Shown here one piece after another: positions 51,191-61,824 of a stretch of 64,000 nt of DNA (position 1 is the first letter of the stretch; every line of letters begins with the position of its first letter). Source of the stretch: Gracilaria domingensis (Eukaryota > Rhodophyta > Florideophyceae > Gracilariales > Gracilariaceae). The DNA is taken from NCBI GenBank assembly GCA_022539475.1, contig VCMS01000099.1, positions 1 through 64,000 on the forward strand. Direction: 5' to 3'. The notes under the pieces were generated by a model. That model was not told the origin of the DNA. It saw nothing but the letters and a program-made list of their open reading frames with translations, and did no database searches. A program made the translations under genes and the position numbers.

Positions 51191-52436
51191 ACTAGAAAAC
51201 AATACTTTTGCTCTTACAGCATAAGCTGAACGTAATGAAACGTCTGCTAAACGTGGCTTCTTGAGTTACGTAGAGCAACAACAGTTATCGTTAGGATACT
51301 TTCGACTAGAAGCAGGAACACAGTACAGTAGGTGAACTCGAGTCGCGTTGATTAAGTAAGGATAACGGACGAAAAAAGCTAACTTGAACAAGTTCTTGTT
51401 GCAAACAGTCTTTAAACCCATCTGGCAGTAAACATTATTGGTATTTCAAGGAACGAAGAAAAGTATTTATTTGGATAAGGAGTGCGCATTTTCATCGGTC
51501 TGTAGCTCGACGTCGGTGTGGGCGGCCTCGGCAAGGAATCTATCGATCGTCCGCGTCTTGCCAAGATGGTACGCTCTTTACACCAGCGCACTCCGCTTTG
51601 CTGTTCGCTTTTCGAACCCAACCCTCCCACTCCTCGTGGCTAGCGCTTTGCAATTGCATTAGGGACAGGTTGCACAAGCAGGGCACCTGTGACAAAGAGA
51701 AAAGCTCTCTATTCGCGCAACAGGCATGTGCGCCCACCCACGCGATTGTAAAGAAAGCCTTTCTTCTCCAAAGCACATCAAGACAAAAAAGTTTATTACT
51801 GAAGCTCAGGAGCTGAATTTCCAGGCAGTAGAGGGCCACTTCTACGGTGTCATACTGACCATGTATCGATACGAGCGAACCCCGGAAAAAAGTCCCTGTT
51901 CTACTCGACATTTCACCTCTTTCGCCAGGGTTCGTTCGGAATCTGGGGTAAACAGGTGAAAGGTCGAGGAGAACAGGAGCCTTTCAATCCTTTTCAAGCA
52001 ACTTCTTTGCTTCTCTAGGTAACATACCGACAACCATGAAGAGCGTCTCCCAGCGGTCCAACGGCAGTAAGAACATCCGGGAGTTTGCTTCAGTTCAAAA
52101 TCCGGACATTCAGCATTATAGGCGGCTGAAGCTTCCGTTATAGACGAATAAAGGACATGAACCGGAACTAGACTGTTACACGCATAAACAGAGAGAGGGA
52201 AAGGCATGAAGGTGATGAAACAAGCATAGGGCACATGTGATCCACCTGCTCACGGTGTGCCTGACTTTCCTCCGGGAAAGCGAAACGGATTGCGTTCGGG
52301 TCTCCAAAGGAGGCCGACACCTTTTGAGTCGAGGAAGATGAACAAAACTAAAGAAGAAGAAGACGATGATGATGATGAACAAAACAAACATATATTCACC
52401 AGCAGCTGCACCGGGCTTTAAATGACTTTCAAACGG
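51191..52436. other. Intergenic, possible small minus-strand exon
   Basis: A minus-strand segment about 51565-51706 follows a good acceptor-like TTTGTCACAG and reads SASHEEWEGWVRKANSK, then WQDADD to a stop. It looks coding, but I recognise no family and see no partner exon with confidence. Otherwise nothing. Confidence 0.25.
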
Positions 52437-54089
52437 TTAATCTTCTTGGCGCCGCCTTCTTTTTCTTTGAGGAGAATCACCATTTGATCGATATATACCT
52501 TCACTTCCTTCCAAGCTCTTTAGTTCCACTCGGTCTTCCTCCAACGTGCCGAACTCACCCTTCGCGTAGTTCTCCTTCATCTTTTCTATATTTTCCCTGC
52601 TTACTTTGGTGTGGTCCACCATTGGTTTCGGATAATCTTTTCCAATAATGCAACCGGCTTCCTTTTGAACGAGTATTGGTGCTTTCCATGGCTCATATAT
52701 ATACTTCGAGGGCATATTCTTCAGTGCAGGGAGGTAGTGTCGAATAAAGTCGCCATTCTTGTCCCACTTCTTTCCAAAAGCAATTGGTGAATAGACACGA
52801 TAGTACATAACAAAAAAAGCGCTACAGCTGAGCCACATCCAGTTTGCAGAGTTCAGAGCGTAGTCGTAATCTACTAGGTATTTTTCGAACACCTTAAACC
52901 CCTCTTCCCAGCTAATCCATAGGTCACCCCTTGTCAAGAAACAAGCCAAACTATGCCTCCCAAGGTGATGAACGAAGCCCTCTTTATGTAGTTGAGTCAT
53001 CAACGCGTCAATCCATGGAAACCCAGTTTGAGCCTGAGCCCAGCGTTCAAGTGACTCGGTTGTCTGTTTGTCCCTTCTCCAGTTAATCTGTCTGCAGATC
53101 ACGTTGCCTCGCATCTGATGGAAATTCTTCACTGTGTACGCCAGCAACCAAAAGTGCTCGCGCCACATGAGCTGCCCCCATAACGTGGTTTGACGCATCT
53201 CTTGCAATTTGTAGCGTTGCTCAATCTCACGGAGTCCGGCATGGAACGAACGGCTGCTAACACATCCTAACGCAAGATAAGGAGATAGCACTGTGGTTTC
53301 TCGGACAGAAAACGCGGCGGGATTGGTTTTCGGCTTTGAAAACCCAGCCGCCACGAAACCGTTCTTCCGCCTCAAGAAGCGATCCATTCGCTGCAAACCG
53401 GCATCTTCTCCGCCTTGGAAAACTTCCCATTGGCTCTTTGCGTCTTCGTATCCAAGTTCTTCGTAAGACGGAAACCGTAACATGTTTTGTTTTCTATCTT
53501 CTCTGACAAAAGGGTCTTCCGCAAGATTGACAGTCTCCCCGTCGGCAAAATTCTTTGGGTTCTCTGGGTCTCCAATTCTGTCAACAAGATTGAACATACT
53601 GTTCATACTTTTCGGAGCGTGCCCACCACAGTGTCGAAGAATCTTATCAGGATCGTAGACTAGAAATCCTGGAAACGTATTCACATGAATTCCCAGGGAC
53701 TTCAGATTGGATGTCACTCGCATATCGCGGTCACGAGATTGGGGGCAATACTCTTTCTCCCAAAAGGTAGTCTTCACACTCCATCGCCGAGCAAGCCTTG
53801 GGACAACTTCGTGTGCAAAACCACTTGTCACTCTTAGATGAAGACCATGTTTCAACAAGTTTGACTGTAAGTTACAGACCGATTCACGCAAGAATCGTAA
53901 TCGAACCAGGCTGCAGTTGTCTGGGGCAAGGGCTGGATCTAAGACGTAGAGAGGTATCAGGGGTGCGTTGGTCTTCTTTGCGAGACTGATGGCAGCATTT
54001 AAAGCAATGTTATCAGACAGGCGAAGATCCCTTCGAAACCAGTGCAAGACACTTCCCCCTGCCATGATGAATGACGTATGGCTGTCCAT
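52437..54089 (-). CDS. Photolyase / animal-type cryptochrome ((6-4) photolyase clade)
   Basis: 550 aa. The start is either Met1 or Met9 (MAGGSVLHWFRRDLRLSDN). An N-terminal photolyase Rossmann-like domain (about 10-175) is followed by the FAD-binding helical domain. Diagnostic stretches: GCVSSRSFHAGL, LWGQLMWREHFW, TGFPWIDALMTQLHKEG, VHHLGRHSLACFLTRGDLW, and DYDYALNSANWMWLSCSAFF. The two active-site histidines of (6-4) photolyases (HHLGRH) and the Asn four residues before Trp (N-S-A-N-W), near FAD N5, are present. The Trp residues for electron transfer (W in WISWEEG region and NWMW) are present too. A short basic tail (RKRRRR) ends the protein. Thus it may repair (6-4) photoproducts, sense blue light, or both. 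The two cannot be separated from sequence. Single exon. Confidence 0.88.
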   Translation of the reverse strand: MDSHTSFIMAGGSVLHWFRRDLRLSDNIALNAAISLAKKTNAPLIPLYVLDPALAPDNCSLVRLRFLRESVCNLQSNLLKHGLHLRVTSGFAHEVVPRLARRWSVKTTFWEKEYCPQSRDRDMRVTSNLKSLGIHVNTFPGFLVYDPDKILRHCGGHAPKSMNSMFNLVDRIGDPENPKNFADGETVNLAEDPFVREDRKQNMLRFPSYEELGYEDAKSQWEVFQGGEDAGLQRMDRFLRRKNGFVAAGFSKPKTNPAAFSVRETTVLSPYLALGCVSSRSFHAGLREIEQRYKLQEMRQTTLWGQLMWREHFWLLAYTVKNFHQMRGNVICRQINWRRDKQTTESLERWAQAQTGFPWIDALMTQLHKEGFVHHLGRHSLACFLTRGDLWISWEEGFKVFEKYLVDYDYALNSANWMWLSCSAFFVMYYRVYSPIAFGKKWDKNGDFIRHYLPALKNMPSKYIYEPWKAPILVQKEAGCIIGKDYPKPMVDHTKVSRENIEKMKENYAKGEFGTLEEDRVELKSLEGSEGIYRSNGDSPQRKRRRRQED

Positions 54090-55370
54090 GGATTTCTGAT
54101 GATACTATGAGCGTACGCAGGAGATATGACGTCTGTTGATGAGGGACCATGAATGGATGTCAACATATACAAGCCGGGCCCGCCCAAAGTTCCACTGGCA
54201 AAAGATTCTGGCTTTCGTAGGCACCTGATCAACTAAGTTCAATACGGCTGCATTCTCGTTCTCCGGATTACCTTGTACAATGGTACAAAAGGTACCATAG
54301 AACATAATGATCACATAATGTGCGCAAACCGCGGAATATTGAAACGATGTTGTGAATTGACTCGTTCTGCGCCGGAATGAAGAAATTCTGGGTCTCTCTT
54401 TGGTCGTCCATTAAGTGAAACCTGTACCCACCTTATAACCCTAATATGAAACAAAATCCCTACCCCTGCAAAAGCCCCTAAAATCAGGGTTCTTTTTCAA
54501 ATCTGTACCCACCCGAAACCCCCTAAAATCGCACCCCGCTAAAAAAACCTCTAAAATCTGGGTACCTTGATGCCTTCCAGAGGCAACATTTGCTGACACG
54601 TGTATTTGGATTTTTAGGCAAAAATCTATGCGAAGGGTACAGATCACCGATTAATATACCATTGCCTTCACTTCATTCGTTCTGTGCTGGAATGAATTAA
54701 TTCTGGTTCTATATTCGGTCGTCCATTCCCCTCACTTCAATAATCCGACTTGCCATCCACCTTCTGTACATCTGGTTTTTAACTTTAAGGCAGTGTATAG
54801 ACGACTTGTCTACCTCTAAGACCAACATAGTGCTCTTCTTGTATCATCCTCACTCGTAGGTTCGCGGATATTGCTTTCGCTTGCCATGGACAGATTGGAA
54901 CGTTGGCATTGCAAGCAAATTTTACTTCAAACCCCGCTTTGAAAACAAAAGAGTAACGTCACGTGCGGTATCAAAGAATCCAAAATGTGCATTATCTCAG
55001 CAATAACGAAGCGATAAACCGGTGTGATTTCACGTTATGTGCGAGGAACATAACCTTGCGCTCCTTGCTCATTTTATTGCGGACCGTATATTGGAAAAAG
55101 TAAGGTTGATGTGTCTGGAATCTCATCACGTTTCTCAATGAGTAATGCTACGATGGGAGATATCTATCATGCTTTGCTGTCTCAGCCTGGAACTACTCAA
55201 ACACTTTATGTCTCACGCCTTCCAAATTGGACAGTCCGGCATCTGTTCTTTGAAACAACAAGTGGTAACATACTGGCAAAACACTAGTCTTCTACAACAT
55301 CTCTCGCCTATATCTCAACTCGTGCGAGATACCAATATTTATGGAGAAAAATGAGGATTAATAACGGGCA
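54090..55370. other. Intergenic with direct repeats
   Basis: No gene is recognised. It contains the paired 57-bp repeats and CCCTAAAATC motifs described separately. A 67-codon plus frame at 55145-55351 has no features. Confidence 0.45.
54357..54733 (+). repeat. 57-bp direct repeats flanking a C/A-rich core
   Basis: TCGTTCTGCGCCGGAATGAA at about 54361 and TCGTTCTGTGCTGGAATGAA at about 54678, each followed by AATTCTGG and GGTCGTCCATT, are about 75% identical over roughly 57 bp. Between them lie two units sharing CTGTACCCACC and CCCTAAAATC, about 83 bp apart. This may be the ends of a small transposon. Confidence 0.7.
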
Positions 55371-56741
55371 ATGCAGATGTCCCGAGTTCTTTTATTCATC
55401 TTCAGAGTTGTACACAAACCTGAATGGAAGCTAGGAGATTACCACGACTGTATCCTCTCAATGGAAACAGAGTTGGATCTTGTCCGCCTTGGAATCTTTC
55501 TTTCAAGCTCATATGCCAGTGGTGAGCTCGCTTCTCATGTGGGCACCTCTCCTATTGCGATGTATATTGTTGTCGGCGCTTTGTTGGGTCCACCACTTGC
55601 GAACTTTGTTCCAGTTTCTGCAGGAGTCAAACTCGCAGGCCTACTGGGCATTCTTTTGAGCGTAGTGGACGCCGGCATTGGCACAAGAATGGAGGACTTG
55701 AAGAAGAGTCTCGCTCGAGCTCTCTTAGTTGCGGTTTTGGGAGTTGCTTTTCCGATAGCCGGGGCAGTTTTTATTGTATGTATCTCCGAGGTGATGGAGG
55801 ACAAATTTACCGTCTCCAATTCCTTGAAAACCGCCTTTGCTGTTGGCTCTGCGATTGCTCCCACTTCGCTTGGGGTGACTGCAAGACTTCTCCATGAAAT
55901 TGGAGAGTTAGAGACAAAACTAGGCCAGCTGATCTCTGTTGCAGCTGTATTCGACGATGTAATAAGTTTGATTCTCTTATCACAAATAACTGCAGTTGCA
56001 GCTCCAGACCCAAATGTGTGGACCCTCTGTCAACCCGTAGTATTCTCTTTGATGTTCATAGTTGGGGCGAGTGCTTTTGCCATCTTGTTACCACAGCTTC
56101 TGCCAGGCATATGGGTAAAAGCCAAAGTTCCCGAGCAGTACCATCCACTAATCGGTATATGGCTCCTTCTACTCTTGGTTATAGCAATAACTTATATTGC
56201 TTACTTGGCAAAAACGAGCTTCTTATTGGGCGGATATTTGATAGGCATCGCGTTCTCCCAAGTACCATCTTCTATCGCAAGAGACCAGTGGAATTGCTCT
56301 GTAGCCGTATACATCGAGTGGTTATCTCTTCTCTTCTTTGCTGGAACAATCGGTTTCGTTATTCCGTTAACAGAACTTTTTAGCTGGAGCGCTATCAGAC
56401 TTGGGGCTCTCTTGTCATTGTCGAGCGTGGTTGGGAAGATGATGTGCGGTTTAGGTATGTTTCCAAATCAGGTTGATGGAATTGCGGTCGCGATAGCTAT
56501 GCTTGGAAGGGGCGAGTTTGGGTTTCTGATTGCTTCTCAGGCACAGGCTTCTGGACTTTTGTCTCAACGAATATACGCCGCAACCACTTGGGGAGTCCTC
56601 GTTCCAACTATTATCGCACCAATTGCCTTCAGGCCAGTTTTTCGATGGAGAAAGAACCGGATTGACAATCGCGAGGCAGATACTGTTAGTCATACTTCTG
56701 ATCCCTTAAGCCAAACTTCGAGTTATGAACAGCATGATTGA
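55371..56741 (+). CDS. CPA2-family cation:proton antiporter
   Basis: 456 aa, many transmembrane segments. The frame starts at 55371, but Met31 (55461, METELDLVRLGIF) is an alternative if the first 30 residues are not translated. Hallmarks: VGALLGPPLANFVP after TM1/2, AAVFDDVISLILL with the Asp-Asp motif of CPA2 electrogenic exchangers (the ion-binding pair), AFAVGSAIAPTSLGVTARLL in the preceding helix, and AMLGRGEFGFLIASQA in a late helix. The two aspartates suggest Na+(K+)/H+ exchange. The last 40 residues are hydrophilic. No regulatory (RCK/TrkA) domain is present. Membrane unknown (plastid, vacuole or plasma membrane). Similar proteins occur in cyanobacteria and algae. Confidence 0.85.
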   Translation: MQMSRVLLFIFRVVHKPEWKLGDYHDCILSMETELDLVRLGIFLSSSYASGELASHVGTSPIAMYIVVGALLGPPLANFVPVSAGVKLAGLLGILLSVVDAGIGTRMEDLKKSLARALLVAVLGVAFPIAGAVFIVCISEVMEDKFTVSNSLKTAFAVGSAIAPTSLGVTARLLHEIGELETKLGQLISVAAVFDDVISLILLSQITAVAAPDPNVWTLCQPVVFSLMFIVGASAFAILLPQLLPGIWVKAKVPEQYHPLIGIWLLLLLVIAITYIAYLAKTSFLLGGYLIGIAFSQVPSSIARDQWNCSVAVYIEWLSLLFFAGTIGFVIPLTELFSWSAIRLGALLSLSSVVGKMMCGLGMFPNQVDGIAVAIAMLGRGEFGFLIASQAQASGLLSQRIYAATTWGVLVPTIIAPIAFRPVFRWRKNRIDNREADTVSHTSDPLSQTSSYEQHD

Positions 56742-57653
56742 AGTTATGGGTATTTTTAAAGAGCTCAAAAGAATGCCGGTCTGACTTGAGAGCGTTTCAT
56801 CATAAGGGCTCGGCATTAATAGTTTCTTCTTGGTCCACCTGCGAAAGAGAGAAAGATGGTTGAGGGGAAAACACACACAAGTAGGCTCGTCTTCCAACTC
56901 ACATTCTCAATCATGTTGTCCACCAACATCGAAAACCATGTGTAACGAAACCGACGAAGAGAGGAGGGCGATGAACTATGCAAGTTTCATCATGCAGAAC
57001 ACAGCATCTTGCTGAGTCTATTTGAACAGCGAGAGGCAACAGGGAAGCTTGTCCACAAAGGTTTTGTAACACCAACGCACGTTTACTACTAATGTGAAAC
57101 TGTCGATTGAGAGCAGGAATCTACTGCGGGGAAGACTCGTAGCAAATATTTTGACATGGGAATTTCCCACCTCACCGTGAATAGACTACCAGGGGTATTC
57201 ACAATAGTCACATTGCATATTAGATCATCTAGATGCTATACAGTTGTAACCTCGGAAACAGCGATTCGGGGAGGCTGAGCGCTGTTTCGGATCCTTTGCA
57301 TGCACTTTTTTCCCAGGTCTTTTAAGGAGTCTGTCTCTAGCAAACTAGCAAATGTCGCGAGCGCAACGAGAGCACAGAGGAGAACTGGGTTTAGGATGCG
57401 TTAAGCGTAAGAAGCAGTAAAACACCTTTTCATAATTATTCTTCCGCGGAAGGACCTGTTGCAGTGCCCATGGCGCATTGTTAATCGGCGTGATCGTGTT
57501 AACTTTAGGCCCTACTTCCTCGGATTGCTTAGGTTCTCGGCATACTAGGTAGTTCGCTCGCAATCCTCTACACGTACCTTTCCATCACATCCATTTGATC
57601 GGAATTTCATCTTTCGATCATCATAGCTGAACCGGGTTACCTACAGTACCATT
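56742..57653. other. Intergenic, nothing recognised
   Basis: Spacer between the antiporter and frataxin genes, both on the plus strand. Only short, featureless frames. Confidence 0.45.
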
Positions 57654-58313
57654 ATGAACACAAGAACCTTTTACCGTGCGCTTCCGCTACTTCGCGTATC
57701 TGAAGCGGAAGCATTTCGATCTCACAGAACACAAGCACGAAGTCCTTTCCGAAATGCTGTTGCTGCGGTTCTCTTCTCAAGAACACATGCTTGGCTTTCA
57801 TGGTCACATACGGCTTTGAATGGGAAGAATTGCGCTGGGAATCGTCAAAGTGCGAAGTTGGCTGAATCAGAACTGAGAACCAAACATGATGGAATAAATT
57901 CTCGTGGCCTTACGTCAGATTCCTTTTCGAAAGGTATAATGGACGAAGGATGGCCTGAACATGAGTTTTCTGCCATTGCGGAAGCATCACTTGAAACGAT
58001 TAGCGAAGTTATATCCGATTTAGGCTTTAATTCAGACAGATCTTTGGAAGACTTTGACATCGAACTCAGTCAGGGAGTGCTCACTGTATCTTTGGGGGAT
58101 AACGGAACATATGTCCTAAACACGCAGACACCAAACAGGCAAATATGGTTGAGTTCTCCATCCTCAGGGCCATGGAGATATGGCTGGAATCCAAGTTTGA
58201 GTCAGTGGATAAGCACTCGAGATGGTCACTCCCTCTCCGATCGACTTAGCAAGGAATTCGGGGCTCTTTTTAACGGAAGTGTGTCTTTCTCGTTTTCAGT
58301 GATGGATTCGTAA
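57654..58313 (+). CDS. FXN: Frataxin (mitochondrial iron-sulfur cluster assembly)
   Basis: 219 aa. The first about 55 residues form an Arg-rich amphipathic mitochondrial presequence (TRTFYRALPLLRVS, HRTQARSPFRNAVAAV). The frataxin domain spans about residue 100-219: EFSAIAEASLETISEVIS, FDIELSQGVLTVSLG, NGTYVLNTQTPNRQIWLSSP, GPWRYGW and WISTRDGHSL. It binds iron and stimulates cysteine desulfurase in Fe-S cluster synthesis. The conserved NKQTPNKQIWLSSP signature is present with small changes. The middle region (60-100) is Ser-rich with no domain. Single exon, convergent with the TBC gene. About 115 bp separate the two stops. Confidence 0.93.
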   Translation: MNTRTFYRALPLLRVSEAEAFRSHRTQARSPFRNAVAAVLFSRTHAWLSWSHTALNGKNCAGNRQSAKLAESELRTKHDGINSRGLTSDSFSKGIMDEGWPEHEFSAIAEASLETISEVISDLGFNSDRSLEDFDIELSQGVLTVSLGDNGTYVLNTQTPNRQIWLSSPSSGPWRYGWNPSLSQWISTRDGHSLSDRLSKEFGALFNGSVSFSFSVMDS

Positions 58314-58427
58314 GCCTCAGCTGCTGAATCATTTGCTTTTCGTCGACGCCATTTCTTCGGAAACTCTTCCATTCCGTCAGTATTTAACAACATTTTCAGT
58401 TAAGGCAGTTATCTATAGTTTCGTTTA

Positions 58428-60326
58428 TCATGATATGACGTGACTGTGTTCACCGTATTTGAGAAAACAGATCTCTCCTTCTCGTATCGCAAAACTTTCA
58501 TCGACTCGCATGCTCATGTCGTTCACATATCGAAGCAATTGATCAAAAGCACCTTCTTCCAGTTTCAAAAGATCTCGTCGTTGGGCAATGAGAAGCGCGG
58601 CGGCCACAAAAATGTGAAGATCGTCGCCGCCAACCGAACGACACCACAGCGCTTCCCAAACACGGCATATGGCATCAAAAGCAAATTCTCTCTTGAATCT
58701 GACCAGAATCCATCTGAAACAGGTGTAGTACTCCGGGTCTGTCTGTTTGAAGAATTCGGACAATTCTGGGTCTGCGACATCCATCAAACGTCTAAGCATT
58801 GCAAGCTGTCTGCGCATGCCGCTTTGGTCATGTCTAAAGTTGGCCTCAATACGCCGCATCAATGACTCAAAACACCAAAAAACTATGGCCTCTTCTTGGG
58901 TGCCAACGACATAGAGAATCGGGGCAAGAAAGTCTGACATGCCCTGGCAATACGTGATTTTCTTGTCATATGTCGCATACAACTTTAAGATCGTTCCCAT
59001 AACTAAAGTAGCTTCACTGTCATCCTGCAAAAACAAGTCCACACTTCGATCAGTACGAATTATGTCTTTCTCAATTTGCTCTTCTATTTCGAGATAATCG
59101 GCATGTTGAGTGCTCACCCTTTGTCGTCGATCAATGGCAATTGCGTTGGGATCGTCATGCAGAGATTTGCCGTCTTCAGCTCTGGCAGAAGCACTTAGCC
59201 CCTCCCATTTGCTCTTCATTTCAGCATACTCTGCGCGCTTCTTTTCAAGAAGCTCGGCACGTTCTTCAGAGCTTGACTCCCAATCATAGAAGCCAAGGAT
59301 GAAAGGCCATAATACAGGTCGAACATCCCCCTCAATGCCCCCAGCAAAGATAGCGCGTTTCATCACCTCAATATCCTTTAACTTACCTTTTGCATCCAGC
59401 GATTCCTTCCAGGTACATGTATTCACAGGCACGCCACTTGGCTCATCAAGCTCCAAGCGACGCGGTAGTTCTCTTTCTTCGCTGGAGCTCGCAGCAATAT
59501 CGGCATAAATGTCAAGCGCACGGCGACGAGCAGCGCTTTCTCGTTCTTTACGTTGTTGTTCTTTCATTCGTTTTTCTTCATCCAATAGTGTTGAAATGCC
59601 GTCACCAATATCACGTGCCACCTTTGTAACGAGCGCAAACTGTGAGAGAAGCACCATTCCAAGGTCTTCTCGCGAAGTTTGAGCTCGATCACTTCTAGGA
59701 GCGCCACGTCTTCTACGCGATGTGCTTCCAATGCTCAAGTCGCTTAAAAGGTCGGCAAAATCTTCGTCATTAGCCACGTTATCAGCATCTCTCAAGGAAG
59801 GCGCAACACGACGCATGCGATTCTTCTTTTCGACGGCATACAAGTCACCAGTTTTAAATGAATCATTCATCTCAAGCGGTTCAACGTAATCACGCAAGGA
59901 ATGGAAAAACGTCATAGCGGCATCCGGACCATTCGGGAAGTAAAAGTCACCAACGAGTCGCCCTCCATTTAGATGGATAGTAAGTGTGGGAGTGGGAAGA
60001 GTAAACTGGGTACGAATGGTCAAAAAGTCATCAACAGAAAGCTTGATCGGCTGCACGTCATTAGAAGGTTGCTCGTTGTCAGATTCGGCGCCTCTCGGAC
60101 GCCATATAAAGTTAATTTGTATGCTCCAGAGATCGTCCTCTGCGCCAGTGTCATGTTCGACGATCTGCAGCGTACCGCGGCTGGGCTCGGCAGCATGCGG
60201 TGGGCGAAAGTTGACGCTGAGCGAGCTGTAGCGTGTGATCGGTTCTCTTCCAAGCTGGGATTCAGTCTGGACGGGGCTCTGTTGAGCGGGTGAAGTATTC
60301 AGTTCATGCTGATCGTCTTGAGGCAT
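58428..60326 (-). CDS. TBC-domain Rab GTPase-activating protein (TBC1D15/GYP7-like)
   Basis: About 632 aa from Met at 60326 (MPQDDQHEL), preferred; the frame opens 36 codons earlier at 60434. The N-terminal half resembles the DUF3548 Rab-binding region of TBC1D15/17 (WSIQINFIW, LSVDDFLTIR). The TBC domain then begins with IFAGGIEGDVRPVLWPFILGFYDW. The arginine finger lies in IEKDIIRTDR (Arg460 in the longer numbering), and the glutamine finger in ITYCQGMSDFLAP (Gln497). Together they accelerate GTP hydrolysis on a Rab protein. The end of the domain shows VWEALWCR and AAALLIAQRRDLL. Controls vesicle traffic, target Rab unknown. A basic middle linker is present (MKEQQRKERE). Single exon. Confidence 0.9.
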   Translation of the reverse strand: MPQDDQHELNTSPAQQSPVQTESQLGREPITRYSSLSVNFRPPHAAEPSRGTLQIVEHDTGAEDDLWSIQINFIWRPRGAESDNEQPSNDVQPIKLSVDDFLTIRTQFTLPTPTLTIHLNGGRLVGDFYFPNGPDAAMTFFHSLRDYVEPLEMNDSFKTGDLYAVEKKNRMRRVAPSLRDADNVANDEDFADLLSDLSIGSTSRRRRGAPRSDRAQTSREDLGMVLLSQFALVTKVARDIGDGISTLLDEEKRMKEQQRKERESAARRRALDIYADIAASSSEERELPRRLELDEPSGVPVNTCTWKESLDAKGKLKDIEVMKRAIFAGGIEGDVRPVLWPFILGFYDWESSSEERAELLEKKRAEYAEMKSKWEGLSASARAEDGKSLHDDPNAIAIDRRQRVSTQHADYLEIEEQIEKDIIRTDRSVDLFLQDDSEATLVMGTILKLYATYDKKITYCQGMSDFLAPILYVVGTQEEAIVFWCFESLMRRIEANFRHDQSGMRRQLAMLRRLMDVADPELSEFFKQTDPEYYTCFRWILVRFKREFAFDAICRVWEALWCRSVGGDDLHIFVAAALLIAQRRDLLKLEEGAFDQLLRYVNDMSMRVDESFAIREGEICFLKYGEHSHVIS

Positions 60327-60530
60327 TTTGCATGGATATGCTGAAGAAGCGCAGGGAATGAGGATGATGAAGAGTTGGATTTGTTTCCGCCCAGAGCAAG
60401 CAGCTGATACCTTTGTGAGTAGCAGATGTTGCACGCACGGATTCGAAAAGGCACAAGAGGCGAAAGATGCGATTTTGGGGCGAAATTACAATTTTGTGTT
60501 TAATTGGCGCACACGTGACGTTCGTTAACG

Positions 60531-61368
60531 TTACGACATGAACAGTTGGCGACAAAGCTGCATGGTCTCATCGGGGTTCTTCACGCTATGGCCCACAGTC
60601 CTTTCCGACTCATAGATCTCGTAGTCATTCCCGCCAGGATACGTCTTATCGCCAAAGAAGTGAATCTCCTTAATGTGGTCTACAAACTGCAGCGCATAAG
60701 TCTTATCCCAGCCGTTAGGGAATACATCGAACGATATTTGTCCGCCAATCGAAAAAGTGAGGTTGTAGTCCGCGAACTCGTTCTTCAGCACCTCAACAAA
60801 CTTTTCTCTGATGTTTGCCTGCTTGTCATATACCTCAAATTCACAGCGTTCCTTCTGACTGCAATTCCTTCCAATCGGCGACACGTTGAGCATTCCCTTT
60901 CGGAACTCGACAAAAGTGCCACGCTTGATGGGGATTTCTAGGTCCGAAATGTAGCGCAGGCAGAAGTTGATAAGCTTTTGAAGACGTTGTTCGCCAAGAT
61001 GAGCGGTGATACTGGCCTCAGCAATGAGTTCAGAACCCTTGTAGGCAACCAAACCATTCTCAGAGAAGGTGTAATCAAACATGTCCAGCACATCGTCTCC
61101 AAGTTGCTCCTTCTGCTTCTTGAGGTCGGAACCTCCCACCATGCCAATAATGGTAGTCTTACGCAGCTCGGCCAGAAAGTCAATCATCTCCTTGGTGGCA
61201 GTCTTGGCAATGGAATCACGTCAGCACCGGTCAGTAAAGCAAACAAGCAAGCAAACAAAACAAGCAAGGAATGTGCAGCAAATTACTTACGAGACGCGGC
61301 AACGTGAGCGTTCCATCGACATCGAAAAGGGCAATTACGTCCTGAGGGCGATTATCCGAACGATCCAT
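60531..61368 (-). CDS. PMM: Phosphomannomutase (two exons)
   Basis: Converts mannose-6-phosphate to mannose-1-phosphate for GDP-mannose synthesis (HAD superfamily). Exon 1 is 61291-61368 and exon 2 is 60531-61202. The 88-bp intron (61203-61290) starts GTAAGT and ends CCAAG. The joined product is 249 aa, matching human PMM2 (246). Exon 1 holds the catalytic motif [10 protein letters not shown], with the nucleophile Asp and acid/base Asp (FDVDGT). Exon 2 continues [32 protein letters not shown] and [15 protein letters not shown], then [19 protein letters not shown], the Asp/Lys site typical of HAD type C2b phosphatases. Cytosolic. It is divergent from the ROK kinase gene. Enzymes of mannose and fructose metabolism are thus neighbours, though no link is shown. 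Confidence 0.93.
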
Positions 61369-61824
61369 CTCTCAGTAGCAAACGACGCAACAAGAAGGCA
61401 ACTCCAACTCGCCAGAACTCAGCAAGCAGACTTCTCTACTTGCCGTGCCTGATATGAAGCACTATCAGGCGCCGAAGGAGGGCGCGCCAAGCGCCGCGCA
61501 CACGCGCGCAGCGCCATTGGCGCAGAGCACCGGCGTGACCATCACGCCGCGCCACTTGGCGCCCGCCCACTGGCGCCGCTACCGCGAAGCAGATCCACGC
61601 CGCCGTTGCACCTCGGCGCAGTGTCAGCGGCGGCGAAAATCCGTCACGCGCGCGCGCGCCAATCAAAATCGGGTGCACTTCATGACGGAGCGTTCCGCAT
61701 CTTGCGCATCTTTGGATCAGATCGCGATCCCCCTCGGCGCTCCTCAACGGCTAACACGCTCACCGTAGACGCACGCCATCTGCGTCATCATCGGCTCCTT
61801 CCGCGACCGCCTTCACCGCTCCAA
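61369..61824. promoter_or_regulatory. Divergent GC-rich promoter between PMM and ROK kinase
   Basis: CpG-rich, with repeated GCGCCA/TGGCGC motifs, for example GCGCCATTGGCGC (61511-61523), CTTGGCGCC (61555-61563), CTGGCGCC (61569-61576) and GCGCGCGCCAATC (61654-61666). Similar motifs occur in the CCT promoters. Upstream frames here are composition artefacts. Confidence 0.35.
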
